A stretch of DNA of 64,000 nucleotides from Saprospiraceae bacterium (lineage in GTDB: Bacteria; Bacteroidota; Bacteroidia; Chitinophagales; Saprospiraceae). Position numbers and translations under genes: made by a program. Where the stretch lies: contig JALHLK010000006.1 in NCBI GenBank assembly GCA_022844565.1, forward strand, positions 1 to 64,000, read 5' to 3'. Shown piece by piece: positions 18,579-26,807 of this stretch. Every line of letters starts with the position of its first letter. Position 1 is the stretch's first letter. A model generated the notes under the pieces. That model searched no databases, was not told the origin of the DNA, and worked only from the letters and a program-made list of their open reading frames with translations.

Positions 18579-19724
18579 ATGGATTCATTAAAAGATTTTT
18601 TCATTTTATGCTCAGGAGTAGATAAAAACCTTTTGGCACATGCTAAGACAGACGAGATCAAGCATGCGGGTATAGGTGCTACGATATTTTTCACAGGTAT
18701 CTTTGCTTTTTTGGCGTCTTATTACGCATTGTATACTGTTTTTTTTAATGTTTGGGCTTCTTTATTTTTTGGATTATTTTGGGGCTTGATGATTTTTAAC
18801 CTAGATAGATACATCGTGTCAAGCATGCGAAAAAAGGATAATGTATGGCGAAATTTGTTTATGTCCTTGCCAAGAGTAGCGCTTGCTGTGCTGATTAGTG
18901 TCGTTATAGCAAAACCTTTAGAATTAAAAATATTTGAGAGTGAAATTCAAGCTGAATTGATCACTATGAAACAAGAGACGAGAAAATTGCAAGAAGATAA
19001 ATTGAAAGCAAGATTCGAAGGAGATATCGCGTCTGTGGACAGTAGCATCGTAGGGCTCAAAAGAGAATTGGACAAGTCTAAAGCCAATTTCGACTTACTG
19101 ACTGTGGCGGCATTAAATGAAGCTGATGGTACAGGTGGCTCTAAAATAAGAAATATGGGGCCAATTTACAAGGCCAAAAATCAAGCTGCTACCGAAGCGA
19201 GCAACGAATTCGAAAGATTGAAAAGTGAATTATCCCCGCAATTAGCTACTTTAGACTTGAGAAAAAACGAATTGCTTAAAAAAAGAGACGACGAACTTTC
19301 TAAAATGGAAAGTGCGAGCATGATGGGATTTGCATCAAGAATAGAAGCAATGGACAGAATCAGTAAAAAATCGTATGCAATTTACATAGCTGGTATTTTT
19401 ATTATGTTACTCTTTATTGCAATTGAGACATCACCCATCTTTATTAAATTAATTTCCGAAAGATCACCTTATGACTATGTCTTAGATAAATTAGAAGTAG
19501 AATACGAGATGGATCACAAAGAAACCACGTTTACCACTAAAAATACGGTACTCAACAAGATAGAATTAGAAAGAAATATCACAAAGCATCAGACTCAACA
19601 GGAGATAGAAGCAGAGAACGAATTGTTTACCCACGCTATTAAAACAGAAGTTGGTAGAATCAAAGACAGTAGTTTTGCATTAAAAGACTATCTTACCAAA
19701 GGTAGAATGATATCTAAGATTTAG
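18579..19724 (+). CDS. DUF4407 domain membrane protein
   Basis: 381 residues. Two or three membrane helices lie near the N-terminus (about 28-50, 52-75, 88-107), then a long charged region with coiled-coil character (about 115-255), then another helix (about 267-287, IYIAGIFIMLLFIAIE) and a charged C-terminal tail. This is the DUF4407 arrangement; the family has no assigned function. Monocistronic, preceded by the 88-bp repeat array and followed by the DUF5916 gene with its own promoter. Confidence 0.85.
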   Translation: MDSLKDFFILCSGVDKNLLAHAKTDEIKHAGIGATIFFTGIFAFLASYYALYTVFFNVWASLFFGLFWGLMIFNLDRYIVSSMRKKDNVWRNLFMSLPRVALAVLISVVIAKPLELKIFESEIQAELITMKQETRKLQEDKLKARFEGDIASVDSSIVGLKRELDKSKANFDLLTVAALNEADGTGGSKIRNMGPIYKAKNQAATEASNEFERLKSELSPQLATLDLRKNELLKKRDDELSKMESASMMGFASRIEAMDRISKKSYAIYIAGIFIMLLFIAIETSPIFIKLISERSPYDYVLDKLEVEYEMDHKETTFTTKNTVLNKIELERNITKHQTQQEIEAENELFTHAIKTEVGRIKDSSFALKDYLTKGRMISKI

Positions 19725-19785
19725 TAGGAATCATCCATATTAAATAAAGTTACCATATGTAATGATGGTTAATTGTTCTTATTAA

Positions 19786-19816
19786 TTTGGCTTTCTAATT
19801 ATTTTAAATACCTTTG
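19786..19816 (+). promoter_or_regulatory. Bacteroidota-type promoter of the DUF5916 gene
   Basis: -33 TTTG at 19786-19789, 19-bp spacer, -7 TACCTTTG at 19809-19816. The ATG is at 19845, leaving a short leader. Confidence 0.75.
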
Positions 19817-19844
19817 GTACTTCAAATAGACGAGCTAAATATAT

Positions 19845-22064
19845 ATGATCAAAAATTCACTTTGTTACATCCTACTCCTTACGTTTGGAATGGTAACTCT
19901 TGGAATATCTCAAGACAATAGTGCGAAACAATTTTCCGTTAAAAAAAGTCCATCGAAAATTAAGCTTGATGGAATTTTGGACGACCAAGCTTGGAAGGAT
20001 GCTACAGTAAATGGTGATTTTTGGTTAAAATTTCCTACCAATGATAGGAAGTCAGAGCCCAAAACGGAATTTCAAGTAACTTATGACGAACACTTCTTGT
20101 ATATAGGTGGTAAAGTTACCCAATCACCTGATGGCTTTATTGTCCAATCTCTGAAGCGCGACCAAGGTCTTAGAAGTAATGATGGCATTGGTATCGTACT
20201 TGATCCTGTCAATTTAAAAACAAATGGATATTATTTTGCAGTGACGCCTTACAATAGTCAGGCAGAAGGCTTAATTGGAGATAGTTTTTCAGAGGTAACA
20301 TTCACCTGGGACAATACTTGGTATAGCAAAACGCATCTTTATGACGGTTACTGGACAGTGGAAATAGCCATACCATTTACCATATTAAGGCATGATGTGA
20401 CCAAACGCACCTGGGGTATAAATATCCTTAGGTCTGCTCGATCACTCAATGAGTTTCACTCATGGACTCAGATGCCTCAGCAATTTCCTGGCACAGACTT
20501 AGGACCGATTGGACAGATGCATTGGGATGAAAATCCTCCATCTGGGGGTAAAAACATATCCATTAATCCTTATTTATTGACAGATGTATCTTATGATGCA
20601 CAAAATAATGTAAAGTCAAATGTAGGAGCTAATGCAGGTGTAGACGCAAAAGTATCTCTTGGTTCAAAAATGAATTTGGACTTCACTGTCAATCCTGATT
20701 TTTCTAATGTAGATGTAGATCAACAAGTTACCAACCTTACTCGATTTTCTATCTTTTTCCCTGAAAGGAGGGTGTTTTTTCTTGAAAACGAAGATTTGTT
20801 TTCAAATTTTGGAATACCTCCTATTAGACCATTTTACTCTAGGAGAATAGGTTCGAAAGATGGTCAAGCTGTGCCCATTTTGTTTGGTGCGAGACTAACA
20901 GGCAATATCAATAAAAGATTGCGCGTCGGTGCGATGAACATACAGACTGGCCGAAAAGGTGATCTTGCAGCGGATAACTTTACATCCGTTACCTTTAATC
21001 AGCGTATCGGTGATCGTTCATCCGTCAGCGGGTATTTTCTCAATAGAACAGAGCTACAAAATGAAACTGAAAAATTAAATAATAAGTTTGATGCTTATGG
21101 CAGAAATGCAGGTATTCAAGCTGCTTATAATAGTAAAAACGGAGAAATACAAACGTGGCTTACTTCCCATATCGCTTTTAAACCAGAAGTAAACAAGCAA
21201 AATCTTTTTATCGAAACTGGTGGTGGCTATTTTGGACAAAACTTTACTTCCTTCTTAACTTTTGTAGATGTAGGTAAAAACTATTATGCCGATGCGGGAT
21301 TTGTAAACCGAGTAAGTAATTACGATGCCGAACGCGATACGGTCATAAGAATTGGCAATCGTTTTTTTTACAATGAAACATCCTACACACTTTATCCAAA
21401 AAAGGGAAAATTTAATACTTTGACTTTAGGGTCAGAAAACTTTCTAGCATTTGACAACACCTTTAGATTTAATGAAAGATCAAACAAATTTTTCTTAACC
21501 ACGGGACTTCGTAATGCATCTTCCATGAGGTTCGTAGTTGAAAACAATAAAGTAAATCTTTGGTTCCCTTTTTCATTTGTTACGGATGCTGAAGCAAAAC
21601 CGCTCGAAGCAAAAATTTATGATTTTACAAACTACGGTATAGAACTTAGTACCGATGTAAGAAAAAACTTTGTGTTAGCAGGAGGAGTCAAGTTTGGTAA
21701 GTTTTATTCTGCCGATTATGTACAAGTCACTACCCAACTCATCGGAAGAAAACAGCCTTATTTTTCCTTTAACATGAATGCTGAATATAACGATTTAAGG
21801 TTTCCTGGCCAATTTGGATCTCAAAGGTTCTTTTTGTTTGGCCCCCAGATAGAGGTCAATTTTACCAACAATCTATTTTGGACTACTTTTCTTCAATGGA
21901 ATAATCAAGCCGACAATTTTAATATCAATAGTCGATTACAATGGAGATACCGATCAATGAGTGACATCTTTTTAGTATTTACAGACAATTATTTTGTACA
22001 AGGACTTTTTGCTAATAAGAATAGAGCTTTGGTTCTCAAATTTAATTATTGGTTGAATGTGTAG
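19845..22064 (+). CDS. DUF5916 protein with N-terminal CBM9-like domain
   Basis: 739 residues, signal peptide about 1-22. Residues 28-215 form a carbohydrate-binding family 9-like beta-sandwich (IKLDGILDDQAWKDA, then VTYDEHFLYIGGKV and ILRSARS). The rest is the DUF5916 region, beginning with a DFTVNPDFSNVD motif and FPERRVFFLENEDLF, and is rich in alternating strands that suggest an outer membrane barrel. Widespread in Bacteroidota; no reaction is established. A strong promoter match lies upstream (19786-19816). Confidence 0.88.
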   Translation: MIKNSLCYILLLTFGMVTLGISQDNSAKQFSVKKSPSKIKLDGILDDQAWKDATVNGDFWLKFPTNDRKSEPKTEFQVTYDEHFLYIGGKVTQSPDGFIVQSLKRDQGLRSNDGIGIVLDPVNLKTNGYYFAVTPYNSQAEGLIGDSFSEVTFTWDNTWYSKTHLYDGYWTVEIAIPFTILRHDVTKRTWGINILRSARSLNEFHSWTQMPQQFPGTDLGPIGQMHWDENPPSGGKNISINPYLLTDVSYDAQNNVKSNVGANAGVDAKVSLGSKMNLDFTVNPDFSNVDVDQQVTNLTRFSIFFPERRVFFLENEDLFSNFGIPPIRPFYSRRIGSKDGQAVPILFGARLTGNINKRLRVGAMNIQTGRKGDLAADNFTSVTFNQRIGDRSSVSGYFLNRTELQNETEKLNNKFDAYGRNAGIQAAYNSKNGEIQTWLTSHIAFKPEVNKQNLFIETGGGYFGQNFTSFLTFVDVGKNYYADAGFVNRVSNYDAERDTVIRIGNRFFYNETSYTLYPKKGKFNTLTLGSENFLAFDNTFRFNERSNKFFLTTGLRNASSMRFVVENNKVNLWFPFSFVTDAEAKPLEAKIYDFTNYGIELSTDVRKNFVLAGGVKFGKFYSADYVQVTTQLIGRKQPYFSFNMNAEYNDLRFPGQFGSQRFFLFGPQIEVNFTNNLFWTTFLQWNNQADNFNINSRLQWRYRSMSDIFLVFTDNYFVQGLFANKNRALVLKFNYWLNV

Positions 22065-22175
22065 ATAAGCGTGTCAAATTTGGATAATTTTTTGATCTAT
22101 ACAAATCGTAAAGCTGTAGTTTAGCCACAGTTGTCACTTAAAAAAGAAAAATATCGAATTATTTTGATTAAATAT

Positions 22176-22205
22176 TTTGAAAATAAAGTGAATTTTGTAT
22201 TTTTG
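22176..22205 (+). promoter_or_regulatory. Promoter of tRNA-Asn
   Basis: -33 TTTG at 22176-22179, 18-bp spacer, -7 TATTTTTG at 22198-22205; the tRNA starts at 22223. Confidence 0.75.
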
Positions 22206-22222
22206 CACCACCATTTGAAAAA

Positions 22223-22296
22223 GCTTCCATAGCTCAGCCGGTTAGAGCATCTGACTGTTAATCAGAGGGTCCTAGGTTCAAGTCCTAGTGGGAGCG
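22223..22296 (+). tRNA. tRNA-Asn (anticodon GTT)
   Basis: 74 nt cloverleaf. Acceptor stem GCTTCCA pairs with TGGGAGC (one G-T pair); D-arm AGCTC/GAGC; anticodon stem TCTGA/TCAGA with loop CTGTTAA, anticodon GTT at 22257-22259; T-arm CCTAG/CTAGT region with GTTCAAGTC. CCA is not encoded. The 3' end is the attachment site of the integrated element: the bases from 22282 recur at 28040. Confidence 0.97.
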
Positions 22297-22298
22297 CA
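22282..22298 (+). other. attL, 17-bp direct repeat in the tRNA-Asn 3' end
   Basis: GTCCTAGTGGGAGCGCA, identical to 28040-28056 in the same orientation. It covers the T-arm 3' side and acceptor stem of tRNA-Asn, the usual integration site for tyrosine recombinases. Confidence 0.9.
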
Positions 22299-22307
22299 TT
22301 TATAAAG

Positions 22308-22340
22308 AATCCTTAATCTTAATTGATTAGGGATTTTTTA
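22308..22340 (+). terminator. Element-supplied terminator of tRNA-Asn
   Basis: AATCCTTAATC (22308-22318) pairs with GATTAGGGATT (22325-22335), eleven pairs with one T-G, loop TTAATT, then a T-run to 22340. It lies inside the element just past attL and so replaces the native terminator that now sits beyond attR at 28056-28092. Confidence 0.8.
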
Positions 22341-22387
22341 TTTTATAGCTGTTTATCAATGTTTTATGATTTTATGCTTATTTTTTG

Positions 22388-22440
22388 AATTAAGTATAAT
22401 TAAGTACAATTAAGAAAAAGAGGACGTCAATAAGGACGTT
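22388..22440 (+). promoter_or_regulatory. Left arm-type repeats of the integrated element
   Basis: Direct repeats of AATTAAGTA-like sequence at 22388-22414 are followed by two direct copies of AGGACGT spaced 12 bp apart (22421-22440). The same arrangement occurs near the other end at 27954-27993. These are likely arm-type binding sites of the recombinase or its accessory factor; the AGGACGT pair also overlaps the expected -33 region of the integrase gene. Confidence 0.6.
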
Positions 22441-22455
22441 ATCAATTGTTTTATT

Positions 22456-22482
22456 TAGATTTGTATTATGTTCAAATAATAC
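22456..22482 (+). promoter_or_regulatory. Integrase -7 box and overlapping palindromic operator
   Basis: -7 box TAGATTTG at 22456-22463. Directly behind it GTATTAT (22463-22469) and ATAATAC (22476-22482) form a perfect inverted repeat over the start of transcription. Its right half is part of the 13-mer GTTCAAATAATAC (22470-22482), which recurs at 25052-25064 and 25472-25484. The integrase ATG is at 22487. Confidence 0.55.
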
Positions 22483-22486
22483 TACA

Positions 22487-23914
22487 ATGGCTATCAATCA
22501 TCAATTTCATTTAGGGAAAGTCAATAAGGATGGCTTATCTTCAATAACTTATAGATTTAATCTTAAGGGAAAACGGTTTTTATTTGGCACTGGTAAGATT
22601 ATTCTGCCTCAATTGTGGGATAATTTGACCCAAAGTCCAACTAAGAATAAAAAAATAATTGCAGAATTTTCAAAAGATGATCCAAAGATTAAGACCGAAA
22701 TTGATAACACATCCAAAAGACTTGAAAATATAATTTCTTTGGTGGCTAAATTTTTTTCTTTAAAAGAGGAACAAAATGAAAAGGTAAATTTTGAAGACCT
22801 AAAAATATACCTAAATAAACATTTCAATCACAAAGAAACGGAAAAGACCAAAGAGACATCTTCCAAAGAAACGAAAGAAACAATACCTCTACTTAGTGAA
22901 GTAATTGAGAGTTTTTACAATGGGATGATCAAAGGCAATAAAACAATACAATTACCAAAGAATAAGAGAGGGCAAAGATATTCTATTGAAACTATTCAAA
23001 GTTATCATTCACTCAAGGTAAACTATGAAGATTTCGAAATGTCGCAAAGTAGAAATTATTTGATAACTGATATTTCTTTAGAGTTTGAAAACAATTTACT
23101 TCAATTTCTAAATGAGGAAAAAGTGTTTTCACCAAACTATCAAGGAACATTAATAAAAATATTAAAAGTCATCATTCACGATTTCATAGAAAGTGAAAGA
23201 AAAAAACTTTATGATGATCAAAAGAAAGGTATTAAAGGCATTCTTGACTTAAATGATCTGTATCATATTGAAAGAGAGATAAAACGTATCCTAAAACCAA
23301 ATTGCGAAGCTGTAAAAATATATTTGAATGATTCTGAAATTGAGAAACTATTCAATTTAGATTTGTCCAAAACCCCAACTTACGATAAGGCTAGAGATAT
23401 TTTTTTGACAGGATGTTATACAGCTTTGAGACATTCCGACTATAAACGCCTATCAATAGAACATGTAAAAAGTGAATGGATTGATATTATTATGAAAAAG
23501 GGAGGTAATAATAAAAAAGTATTTATACCTATAAGGCCCGAATTGATGGCAATATTAAAAAAATGGAATAACAAAATTCCTGAAATGTCATCTCAAAAAT
23601 TAGGAAAATATATTAAGGAAATAGGAAGATTAGCTGAAATTAATGAGTTTATAGAAATTATTGAGAGAAAAGGAAATGAAAATAAAACATCCGTTAAGCC
23701 AAAGTATGAACTTATAACGACACATACGGCCCGACGGTCTGCAGCTACTAATATGTATAATAGTGGTATGAACCCCAAAGACATAATGTCTATAACAGGA
23801 CATTCCAAAATTGAAACTTTTGAAAAGTACATCATTAAAGATGATAAGGCCAAAGAAATAAGATTGTCTGGAGCTGGTTTTTTTAAGGGAAATATCAATT
23901 TAAGAGTAGTATGA
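22487..23914 (+). CDS. Tyrosine recombinase (integrase) of the tRNA-Asn element
   Basis: 475 residues. The N-terminal arm-binding domain (about 1-90, FHLGKVNKDGLSSITYRFN and GTGKIILPQLWD) is the form found in Bacteroidota integrases. A SAM-like core-binding domain lies at about 135-250 and the catalytic domain at about 280-455. Catalytic residues are visible: R315 (TALRHSD), a lysine around 338-344, H413 and R416 (HTARRS), H439 (GHSK) and the nucleophile Y448. All are present, so it should be active. It is the first gene inside the element, with a 4-bp overlap (ATGA) to the next gene. The palindrome at its promoter suggests self-regulation. Confidence 0.95.
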   Translation: MAINHQFHLGKVNKDGLSSITYRFNLKGKRFLFGTGKIILPQLWDNLTQSPTKNKKIIAEFSKDDPKIKTEIDNTSKRLENIISLVAKFFSLKEEQNEKVNFEDLKIYLNKHFNHKETEKTKETSSKETKETIPLLSEVIESFYNGMIKGNKTIQLPKNKRGQRYSIETIQSYHSLKVNYEDFEMSQSRNYLITDISLEFENNLLQFLNEEKVFSPNYQGTLIKILKVIIHDFIESERKKLYDDQKKGIKGILDLNDLYHIEREIKRILKPNCEAVKIYLNDSEIEKLFNLDLSKTPTYDKARDIFLTGCYTALRHSDYKRLSIEHVKSEWIDIIMKKGGNNKKVFIPIRPELMAILKKWNNKIPEMSSQKLGKYIKEIGRLAEINEFIEIIERKGNENKTSVKPKYELITTHTARRSAATNMYNSGMNPKDIMSITGHSKIETFEKYIIKDDKAKEIRLSGAGFFKGNINLRVV

Positions 23915-24570
23915 TTGAGTTTGAAATTCCAAAAAAAATACTTGAGTTAATAAAAAATATTGATGAGATAGATTTTTGTATTAATAATAATGAAGATATA
24001 GAAATTAGATTATCATTGATAGTTTTGCAAATTAAAAGATTAAATGAAGTTTTTGAACCCTACTTTGTTTCAATTGGAGGCAATATATCAAACCAACCTT
24101 TAAAAGATTTGATAAAGGAAAATCTTGTTCCAAAATTTGAAAAATTAATACTTTCTTTACCCCTTAAAGGAAAGAAAGAATCAAGTGTAAATTTGAATGA
24201 TATCGAATATAAATTTAGTTTCATATCTATAAGAAGTTATAGATATAGGGAAGACTTTCCAGATATTTCGCCATATTTTTATCATGCCATAAAAATAGGT
24301 AACTCTGAACAAGAACAAAATTCAAAACTTAATGATACCGATAAATTAATTTCTGGAAAAGAATATTTCAAAAAGCTAGTCCAGAATAATAAGTTTAATC
24401 TCAATGATCGTAGGCATTATAATTCGAAAGAAAATCTTGAAGATGAAATACTAAAATTCATGAATGACTTGAATGATGAATTTAATATTAAATACCCACC
24501 TAAACCATTAAAAAGAGGATCAATCACTCGATACATTAAAGAGGCCTTAGGTAGGAAAAGTCTAAAATAA
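23911..24570 (+). CDS. Hypothetical protein translationally coupled to the integrase
   Basis: 219 residues, ATG overlapping the integrase stop by 4 bp. No signal peptide or membrane helix. The first half is predicted mainly helical with acidic stretches (NNNEDIEI), then basic clusters occur in the second half (RRHYNSKENLEDE, and the lysine-rich C-terminus with GSITRYIKEAL). No family recognised. Coupling to the recombinase suggests an accessory role in integration or excision, or in control of the integrase; this is an inference from position only. Confidence 0.7.
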   Translation: MIEFEIPKKILELIKNIDEIDFCINNNEDIEIRLSLIVLQIKRLNEVFEPYFVSIGGNISNQPLKDLIKENLVPKFEKLILSLPLKGKKESSVNLNDIEYKFSFISIRSYRYREDFPDISPYFYHAIKIGNSEQEQNSKLNDTDKLISGKEYFKKLVQNNKFNLNDRRHYNSKENLEDEILKFMNDLNDEFNIKYPPKPLKRGSITRYIKEALGRKSLK

Positions 24571-24657
24571 TTAAATAAACCCATTATTTTAGGTTGATGG
24601 GTAATAAAGGTTACTTGTATAAGTATTCCACAGCATTAAGTTGTAAGTTTAGTTAAA

Positions 24658-24742
24658 ATGATTAATTAGTGATGAATCCCTAAATCCCCAGATTAATCAT
24701 TAGGAGTTTTGCACCAATATTAATTCAAATAAAAATATTGGT
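24658..24742 (+). promoter_or_regulatory. Two inverted repeats before the helix-turn-helix gene
   Basis: ATGATTAAT (24658-24666) faces ATTAATCAT (24692-24700), and ACCAATATT (24713-24721) faces AATATTGGT (24734-24742), which ends 2 bp before the ATG at 24745. A partial -7-like GAGTTTTG lies at 24704-24711. Possible operators for self-control, or a hairpin that covers the ribosome binding region. Confidence 0.45.
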
Positions 24743-24744
24743 AC

Positions 24745-25035
24745 ATGAATAACATTATTTTATCATCTGTTACTAGGGAGGAACTAGTTAACGAAATTTC
24801 AAAAGTTGTTTTATCTGGAATAACTACGATACTAAAGGAGTCCAGAAAAGAGGATTTGAATTCAAAAGAATGGTTATCATCTAAAGAAACAGAATCACTT
24901 TTGAAAATATCTTCCGTTACGAGATGGAATTGGTCCAAAAGTGGAATTTTAAAAGCCAATAAAATTGGAAATAGGCTAAGATACAGGAAAGACGATGTAT
25001 TAAAGGCATTAATCAGAAAAGAACCTGAAATGTAA
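24745..25035 (+). CDS. Helix-turn-helix protein (excisionase/MerR-like)
   Basis: 96 residues. The C-terminal part (about 46-94) has the winged helix-turn-helix form of the excisionase/HTH_17 group: WLSSKETESLLKISSVTRWNWSK style helices followed by the wing IGNRLRYRKDDVLKAL. The N-terminal 40 residues form an amphipathic helix of a kind common in these Bacteroidota proteins. It probably acts as recombination directionality factor or as regulator of the downstream replication gene. The next gene begins 4 bp after its stop. Paired inverted repeats upstream fit autoregulation. Confidence 0.82.
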   Translation: MNNIILSSVTREELVNEISKVVLSGITTILKESRKEDLNSKEWLSSKETESLLKISSVTRWNWSKSGILKANKIGNRLRYRKDDVLKALIRKEPEM

Positions 25036-25039
25036 TGCC

Positions 25040-25441
25040 ATGAAAGAGACAGTTCAAATAATACAATTTAAAAGAAACCCCGACCGACCGACCGACTATC
25101 AACTGGCATCGACAGAACCCACAGGATTAAATTTTGACTGGTTTAAAGTGACATCAACAAGGGAGCCCAAAATAATAAAATTGGGAGCTAAAAGATGTTT
25201 GGAGTATTGGAACGGGCACAAAATGAAACATATCACAGGATTGTTTAAAATTGACTGGTATCATTATTATGGTGACATAAATGAAGATACAGCCGCAATA
25301 TGTGTAAATCCTGAAAATGGTATAATAGAAATTTCAATCATCAAAGGTCATAGGCCAAAAGGACGAAGTATAAAAATGAAGCTGGCCGCCCGAAAGAAAA
25401 CAGTTATTCAATTTTTTACAAAACAAAAAAATAAGGCATAA
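25040..25441 (+). CDS. Hypothetical protein of the element, with CGAC tract near its start
   Basis: 133 residues, no signal peptide. Rich in lysine and arginine, with several aromatics in the middle (WNGHKMKHITGLFKIDWYHYY) and a basic C-terminus ending KKTVIQFFTKQKNKA. No family recognised; a nucleic-acid-binding role is possible from charge. Four copies of CGAC at 25081-25096 encode the NPDRPTD part near the N-terminus; loss or gain of one unit would shift the frame. Its stop codon is inside a large hairpin (25429-25467). The 13-mer GTTCAAATAATAC lies in its fifth to ninth codons. Confidence 0.65.
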   Translation: MKETVQIIQFKRNPDRPTDYQLASTEPTGLNFDWFKVTSTREPKIIKLGAKRCLEYWNGHKMKHITGLFKIDWYHYYGDINEDTAAICVNPENGIIEISIIKGHRPKGRSIKMKLAARKKTVIQFFTKQKNKA

Positions 25442-25467
25442 ACGGACTTTTCCGATATGCCTTATTT
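25429..25467 (+). terminator. Strong hairpin over the stop codon of the 133-residue gene
   Basis: ATAAGGCATA at 25431-25440 pairs with TATGCCTTAT at 25456-25465, and inside it CGGA faces TCCG. The T-run is short (TTTATA), so it may be a weak terminator or an RNA processing/attenuation site between the 133-residue gene and the replication gene. Confidence 0.5.
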
Positions 25468-25501
25468 ATAAGTTCAAATAATACTTGCAAAGATAATATC
25501 T

Positions 25502-26800
25502 ATGATTGATTTTATTAAGCTAAATATTTCTTATCTATCTGATAAGGAACGAAAATCAATAATTACAAATCCTGAATTTAACTGTAAGCAAACATTTGAT
25601 GTAATTACAGGTGAATTGGAATATCCAATTAAGGGGGTATATAAAGATACTATTAACATCATAATTAATACCAAACGTATGGAGTTAAACGGATCATTAC
25701 ATCAATTACATAATGTACTTACAAAAGGAGAAAAGCAAAATTTTGATGATTTATCCATAAACGACACGATTGGCACTGTATTTCATTTGAAAGAAAAATT
25801 CAACTTGCAATTAAAAATAATAAAAATTGAAAATCTTGAATTTGGGCCAAATATCAAATGTTCGATAAGTCCAGAAGAAATTTTAAGAAAGAAAACGATT
25901 GTATGGGATGGAGAAATGCCGTCAAAAAATTTTAAATATTCCAATAAGGGCAAATACCTAGAATTTGAAAGAACACAGTACAGTTTAAAAATATATGATA
26001 AAGGTAAACAGAACACATTGCCATATCATTTAATGAGAATCGAATATAAAGCTAAATGCAATCAATCAGTTAGAAAGTTAGGGTTTAGGGTATTGAGTGA
26101 TTTATTAGATGTATCTAAGTATGATGATGCAATACAATTGCTTAAGAATACATTTGATAAGACGATTATAGTTGATTCTATTGATTCAAAAAGAATAGAC
26201 CTATACAAAGATAGGATGAACTTCGAAAAAGCAATAAACCCAATAACGTGGGCAAATCTTGACAATACTGATAAGGACCGAAAGGCCAAAGAGAGGTTAA
26301 GGAATAATTTATTAGAAATTATTGAAAAATACGGTTTAAATACCATAAAAAAAGAGCTTGTATTTAATCTAAATGAGAAAGTAAATGAGTTAAAAAAATG
26401 TCACAATTTTCATGACTTTTCAAATATTGAATTACCTGATAAATGTCACAATTTTCACAACTTTTCAAATATTGAATTACATAGAAAAGGTCAAAGTTCT
26501 AGTATGTCACAATTTATACATAATATATACTTGAAAAATGTGACATATTGCAAAATAACAGGAATAGACATTTCAAATCAGAAAGAGAATAAAAATTACA
26601 TTGTAGGTACAACGATCAGGGAGCTAAAAGAAAAGGATTTCAAGACATTTGAGAAGCTGTTGAGAAGATATAAAACAAAAAATTGGGTTAATTTTACAAT
26701 TGATAGAATGATAAAAGAAATTGCACATAGAGTAAGAAGGAATTATCAAACTTTATTTGAAAAGAAAGAGATTTATAAAAACTCTTTGTTTCCTATTTAG
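25502..26800 (+). CDS. Probable replication initiator of the element (phage/plasmid II/X-like)
   Basis: 432 residues. The segment IIINTKRMELNGSLHQLHN (about 50-68) and later LKIYDKGKQ with LMRIEYKAKC (about 160-190) recall the Bacteroidota proteins annotated as phage/plasmid replication protein of the II/X family, which start rolling-circle replication; Y163 within YDKG or a nearby tyrosine could be the nicking residue. This assignment is by memory of the family and is not certain. Residues about 300-329 are a 15-residue direct repeat (KCHNFHDFSNIELPD and its near copy), encoded by DNA that looks like iterons. No HUH motif was clearly found. Preceded by the 13-mer at 25472. Confidence 0.55.
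   Translation: MIDFIKLNISYLSDKERKSIITNPEFNCKQTFDVITGELEYPIKGVYKDTINIIINTKRMELNGSLHQLHNVLTKGEKQNFDDLSINDTIGTVFHLKEKFNLQLKIIKIENLEFGPNIKCSISPEEILRKKTIVWDGEMPSKNFKYSNKGKYLEFERTQYSLKIYDKGKQNTLPYHLMRIEYKAKCNQSVRKLGFRVLSDLLDVSKYDDAIQLLKNTFDKTIIVDSIDSKRIDLYKDRMNFEKAINPITWANLDNTDKDRKAKERLRNNLLEIIEKYGLNTIKKELVFNLNEKVNELKKCHNFHDFSNIELPDKCHNFHNFSNIELHRKGQSSSMSQFIHNIYLKNVTYCKITGIDISNQKENKNYIVGTTIRELKEKDFKTFEKLLRRYKTKNWVNFTIDRMIKEIAHRVRRNYQTLFEKKEIYKNSLFPI
26398..26546 (+). repeat. Iteron-like repeats inside the replication gene
   Basis: ATGTCACAATTTT begins at 26398 and again at 26443 (45-bp direct repeat that continues through CAAATATTGAATTAC); ATGTCACAATTTA begins at 26504; the inverted form ATGTGACAT is at 26538-26546. 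Direct and inverted copies of TGTCACA spaced like this resemble replication origin iterons. The first two also encode a repeated peptide. Confidence 0.6.
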
Positions 26801-26807
26801 CCATGGC

